NCBI GenBank assembly: GCA_004102645.1
Contig: CP034928.1
Coordinates: 1,480,153-1,544,152 of the forward strand
Reading direction: 5' to 3'
Source: Candidatus Bipolaricaulis sibiricus
Lineage (GTDB): Bacteria > Bipolaricaulota > Bipolaricaulia > Bipolaricaulales > Bipolaricaulaceae
DNA length: 64,000 bases
Shown: piece by piece, positions 60,454 through 64,000 of the stretch
How positions within the stretch are numbered: position 1 is the first letter of the stretch
Layout of the letters: the number at the start of each line of letters is the position of its first letter
The notes under the pieces: model-generated
Database searches by the model: none
Told to the model about the DNA's origin: nothing
Seen by the model: the letters and a program-made list of their open reading frames with translations, nothing else
Program-made: the position numbers and the translations under genes

Positions 60454-62120
60454 CTACCGCGGCCGCACCCCCGCCCGACCCAGACCTTCGAGGAGGAGCG
60501 TAGGGTGAACGTTCCCGATCTGGCGCCACGCTTCGAACCCGTCGGCGCGGAGGACGACCGTGAGTGGCACCCCACTGACCCGATACGCGGTCCGCAGCGC
60601 CGCCTCCGCCGGCTCGTTCCAGTGCGTGAGGTCGACGCGCAGCCGGACCGCCCCGGAAGCAGCCGCCACGACCTCGGCGTCGTGGAGCACCTCGTCCTCG
60701 AACGCCACGCACGGCCGGCACCACTCAGCAGTGAAGTAGAGGAGGACCGGCTTCCCCTCCGCCCGCGCCTCGGCCAGCCTCTCTGCCGAGAACGGCTCCC
60801 AGGCGACACCTTCGGGGGCCCGCGGCCGCGGCTCGCCCGGCAGGAGTGGCCCCGGGGGCCTCAGACCTACAACGGGAATCCCCTCCGGGATTTCGGTCTT
60901 CTCCGCGGGGATCTGCGGGTCGGGCACGAACTCCTCGACGCGGACGGTCCGGATCCTGTCCCCCACAGTGCCGTAGGGAGAGGTGCTCTCCGGACGCTCG
61001 TGCTGGAGGACCTCGTAGGTCTCTCGGTCCACCCACCAGGTCAGGGTGCGGATCTCGGCGAGGGAGGTCGAGGGCTCACCCGTGATCCGCCACACCGGCC
61101 GGTCGCCCAGGACGTCTTCCTCGACCCCGGTGTACCGAGCCCCGGGGTCGAGGCCGAGCGCCACGGCCAGCACCACGACCAGCCGAAGCTCGACGGGAAG
61201 GGGAACAGAGCCGTTCCCCGCCACCGGCCGTCGGCGACGGTGTACATCGCCCCCTGGTCGAGATCCCACACCGTGACCGACCGGGCGGGGATCGACCAGG
61301 CGTCCGTGCTCTCGATCCGAAGGACAGGATCCTGGTACCATACCTCAGACACGCTGTCGCGGCCGTGGGCGCGCCCCACCGTGCGAAGGTAGAACGAGGT
61401 CCACTCCCTGTACCTCCTCCCGACTTCGTCCATGATCCGTTCCGCCTCAGGAGAGCGGGGGGCGCGCACGACCACGTCTGCTCCAGGGGGGAGGAGGAAG
61501 ACCTCGTCCGGGATCTTTACGCCTGCGCGGAACTCGCGGAGGACGTGCGCCATGATCACACCCGGGGACTCGATCTCCGTCTTCACGACCCGAAACGACT
61601 CCTGGTCCACCCACACCCGGACCGGGACCGCCCACCCGACGGCCTCGCTTCGCCCCTCCAGCACCCAGGCCGGCGTTCCGTCGAGGTCGTCCTCCCCAGC
61701 CGAGGTGAAGACGACCGCACCCGAGGCGTACGGAAGCAAGAGGCTCAGTTCGGCCCAGGAAAGGTCCGTCTCCTCCTCAACCCACAGCCCCGTGGGAAGC
61801 TGTGTCACCTGGCGCCCCGCAGCGGCATCCGCGAGCAGAACGCTCATCGAGAGTGCAGGCCCCTCGACCGCGGTCACAGCCACGGAATCGAACTCGGACC
61901 GGATGCGCGGATAGGACGCCCAGATCCGGAACGGGACCCGGGTGGTGTAGAAACCGAAGTACTCGAAGGTGAAGTCGCCGACCGCCTCGTAGGAGAGAAG
62001 CCCGGCGTACGCCTCCTCGATCTGGGTCAGGAGTTCGTCGAGGTCGGGCGTGGGCCCGCTGTAGACCACCAGCGCCGCGGCAGCGAGAAGGGCGGCTCCC
62101 GTTCCGATGCGCCTCGTCAT
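60454..62120 (-). pseudogene. LolA-like/thioredoxin fusion gene interrupted by a frameshift
   Basis: Read from ATG 62120 (AGAGGTGG upstream), the protein opens with a signal helix (TGAALLAAAALVVYSG), a LolA-like lipoprotein-carrier domain (YEAVGDFTFEYFGFYTTRVP, GTPAWVLEGRSEAVGWAVPV) and the start of a second one (VWYQDPVLRIESTDA). Near 61200, around GGGAAGGGGAA, sense continues one base back in the next frame (GARYTGVEEDVLGDRPVWRI, TLTWWVDRETYEVLQHE) and ends with a thioredoxin domain (PVLLYFTAEWCRPCVAFEDEV). Together about 555 residues. A one-base loss, a sequencing error in the G run or programmed -1 slippage could explain it. Without correction the first part ends at 61041 in nonsense. Confidence 0.75.
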
Positions 62121-62559
62121 GCGGTGCCACCTCTCGCCGTTAAGAGACCACCGCACGACCGCCGGGTCAACTCCTCGACACTCCGGGGTCAGGTCTTCAT
62201 TCTTGGTGTCAACCTCGGACCCCCGTTCACGGCAAGACGCAGGAGGCGCAGAGAAGAGCGATAGGATCGACCGCAAGAGGCGCAACGGACACCACGGGCA
62301 CGAAGGAGAGAACGGAACAGAGCCCCGTGTGTGTGAGACCCAAGATCTGCTGCCGTTCTTGGCGGCCTTCGGGACCTCAGTGGTCAGCCGGTTCCGGGTT
62401 CATCTGCGTTCTCCGCGGTGAGAATCACGTTCCTGCCCGTCCTCATCTCCCTAACCCTCCCCCATCCAGGGGGAGGGGACAGAGAAACGTGGGAGAGGTC
62501 GGCCCGCCTGCCGCCGGTCTGCGTGCACCGCACAGGCCGGGATGAGGGGGCCGCGGAGA
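62121..62559. other. intergenic stretch with repeat fragments, no gene
   Basis: Contains a half element of the second repeat family (62183-62202), a purine-rich stretch with recurring GCAGAG/GCAAGAGGCGC-like words (62229-62330) and a possible stem CCTCCCCC-N8-GGGGGAGG (62457-62478) about 80 nt past the dnaJ stop on its strand. No supported coding frame. Confidence 0.5.
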
Positions 62560-63669
62560 CTACCTGGACGGCAGCTCGGTAGGGGGGAGCGAGCTCGTCA
62601 GCTCCTCGAGGAGCCTCTTCTGCTGACGGGAGAGCTTCTTGGGAACCACAACCTTCAACCGTACGAGAAGATCGCCCCGCCGCCGGCCACGGGGCAGACC
62701 CTGGCCGGGCACGGTCAGCACGGCATCGGGATCGGTTCCGGCCGGGATCTTGAGGTCGGCCTGGCCGTCGAGGGTCGGCACCTTCACCGTTCCTCCCAGG
62801 GCGAGCGTGCCGTAGTGGACGGGGAGGTCCACCTCCAGGTCCTGACCGCGGCGCCGGAACACGGGGTGGGGCTGGATCTCCACCGTGACGTACAGGTCCC
62901 CGGGCGGCCCCCCGGCCACCCCCGCGTTCCCCTGGCCCGCGAGGCGCAGCCGGGCCCCGTCCTCGACCCCCCCGGGCACCTCGATCGTGATCTCCGCCTT
63001 CTCCCGCACCCGCCCGTGGCCGCCGCAGCTCGGGCAGGGGGACTCGGCGAGCTCGCCTGCCCCCCCGCACTCGGGACAGGCCCGGACGTTCACGAACATC
63101 CCAAACATCGAGCTCTGGCGGTACTCGATCTGGCCGCGCCCCTTGCAGGTCGGGCACGTCACAAGCTTCGTTCCCGGGGCGAGGCCAGACCCGCGGCACC
63201 GTTCGCAAGAGGCGTAGCGGGCCGCGGTCGCCCGCAGCTTGGCCCCGAACGCCGCATCCTCGAGCGACAGCCGCACCCGGTACTCGAGGTCCTCACCCCG
63301 CTGGGCGCGGCCCGTCCGCTCCCGGGTCCGCATCCCCTCCCCGAAGAACATGCTGAACAGGTCCTCGAACCCCCGGCCGCCGAAGAACTCGCCGAACGCC
63401 TCCCGGGTCCGGCGGAAGTCGCCGGGCCCGAAGTCGAACCCTTGGTCCGGACCCGCGTGCCCGAATCGGTCGTACTGGGCCCGCTTCTGGGGGTCGGAGA
63501 GCACCTCGTACGCCTCGGCGATCTTGCGGAACTTCCGCTCCGCCTCCTTCTTGTCGCCCTGGCAGGCGTCGGGGTGGCACTCCTTGGCCAGGCGGCGGAA
63601 GGCACGCTTGATCTCGTCGGGCGAGGCCCCGCGGTCCACGCCGAGAACCTGGTAGTAGTCCTGGGGCAC
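62560..63669 (-). CDS. dnaJ: chaperone DnaJ
   Basis: 369 residues. J domain with H32-P33-D34 in AKECHPDAC, a short Gly/Phe region ([21 protein letters not shown]), four zinc-binding CxxCxGxG-type repeats ([32 protein letters not shown]) and two C-terminal substrate-binding domains ending [15 protein letters not shown]. It stimulates DnaK ATPase and presents unfolded clients. GTG start 3 nt after the dnaK stop, the usual dnaK-dnaJ order. Confidence 0.96.
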   Translation of the reverse strand: MPQDYYQVLGVDRGASPDEIKRAFRRLAKECHPDACQGDKKEAERKFRKIAEAYEVLSDPQKRAQYDRFGHAGPDQGFDFGPGDFRRTREAFGEFFGGRGFEDLFSMFFGEGMRTRERTGRAQRGEDLEYRVRLSLEDAAFGAKLRATAARYASCERCRGSGLAPGTKLVTCPTCKGRGQIEYRQSSMFGMFVNVRACPECGGAGELAESPCPSCGGHGRVREKAEITIEVPGGVEDGARLRLAGQGNAGVAGGPPGDLYVTVEIQPHPVFRRRGQDLEVDLPVHYGTLALGGTVKVPTLDGQADLKIPAGTDPDAVLTVPGQGLPRGRRRGDLLVRLKVVVPKKLSRQQKRLLEELTSSLPPTELPSR

Positions 63670-63672
63670 CGG

Positions 63673-64000
63673 CTACTCCTTATCCTCCTTGTCGTAGGGA
63701 ATGTAGTCACCCGTGCCGGGCTGCCCGGTGTCGGTGCGGGTGGTCTGCCCGGCCGCCTGGTACGCCGCCGTAGCCACTTCGCCGGCCAGACGCTTCAGCT
63801 CCTCCATCCCCGCCCGAATCGCCCCCACGTCGGCGCGGCTGTCGAGCTTCTCCCGAAGGGACCGGATCGCCGCCTCGATCTCGCCGCGTTTCGCCGCGGG
63901 CACCTTGTCCCCGAGCTCGCCCACGGTCTTCTCCACCGTGTGGACGAGGGCGTCGGCCTGGTTCCGGGTCTCCACCTCCTCGACCCGTCTCCGGTCCTCT
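63673..64000 (-). CDS. dnaK: chaperone DnaK, C-terminal 108 residues
   Basis: The visible part is the helical lid and tail: EDRRRVEEVETRNQADALVH, VEKTVGELGDKVPAAKRGEI, IRSLREKLDSRADVGAIRAG and a disordered end TDTGQPGTGDYIPYDKEDKE. The end is less acidic than the EEVD-like E. coli tail but ends in Lys/Asp/Glu. The nucleotide-binding domain lies beyond the right edge. Confidence 0.92.
   Translation of the reverse strand, partial: EDRRRVEEVETRNQADALVHTVEKTVGELGDKVPAAKRGEIEAAIRSLREKLDSRADVGAIRAGMEELKRLAGEVATAAYQAAGQTTRTDTGQPGTGDYIPYDKEDKE

Noticed and set aside
60454-61341. Independent thioredoxin gene
   Set aside because: It has no ribosome site or signal peptide, and the first 50 codons in this frame are out-of-frame sequence of the upstream LolA-like part.

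Overview
The window is a 64 kb piece of a high-G+C (my estimate is about 65%) bacterial chromosome. It carries one tRNA (Leu, CAG), no rRNA and no CRISPR. LptB next to an LptC-like protein, two porin-like or secreted surface proteins and several lipoproteins indicate a double-membraned cell. ABC-driven uptake (UgpB, PhnDCEE, BmpA/Nup, OppDF), ATP-type PEP carboxykinase, thymidine phosphorylase and DUF1848, DUF885 and TldD/E genes suit an uncultured anaerobic or thermophilic lineage. My best guess is Bipolaricaulota (Acetothermia), but no phylogenetic marker was tested here.

Layout. 1-17.1 kb: ugpB (cut by the window edge), mscS-pckA, a nitroreductase, two coupled secreted proteins, tldD-tldE, the yhbD-bactofilin-membrane protein unit with a clear promoter/operator, a DUF885 peptidase-like protein, lpdA, a PKD lipoprotein and an alkyltransferase-like/endonuclease V fusion. 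17.1-31.7 kb: an accessory zone with seven arrays of REP-like hairpins (roughly 75 units by eye), one RAYT transposase, hicBA, a PorV-like barrel with a 980-residue secreted partner, a TauE-type exporter, two tandem copies of a tiny gene cassette encoding the same 13-residue peptide, a patatin, a fibronectin-III lipoprotein and two small genes. 31.7-46.4 kb: thymidine phosphorylase with an AAA ATPase, a phosphonate-type ABC operon whose permeases carry RDD domains, and a seven-gene operon joining a BmpA-type nucleoside transporter to a PfkB kinase and two BtpA-family TIM barrels. 46.8-53.9 kb: a Crp-like regulator with a histidine kinase and response regulator, tRNA-Leu fused to a DUF1848 gene, a MraY-like protein with an altered catalytic residue, an unknown protein and ogt. 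54-64 kb: lptB/lptC-like, pyrG, secG-oppD-oppF, rdgB, a frameshifted LolA-like/thioredoxin gene, dnaJ and the end of dnaK.

Three patterns cut across the window. (1) REP-like units share a GTAG head and an 8-5-8 hairpin whose stems vary with compensating changes; their polarity flips once, near 26.6-27.5 kb. (2) At least eight genes have a TANNNT -10 box only 6-9 nt before the start codon, which implies leaderless mRNAs. (3) Operons are tightly coupled, with many 4-nt ATGA, GTGA or TTGA overlaps.

The strongest candidates for undescribed biology are the twin 13-residue peptide cassettes at 25.64-26.19 kb, the covarying REP/RAYT system, and the BmpA-Nup/PfkB/BtpA operon.
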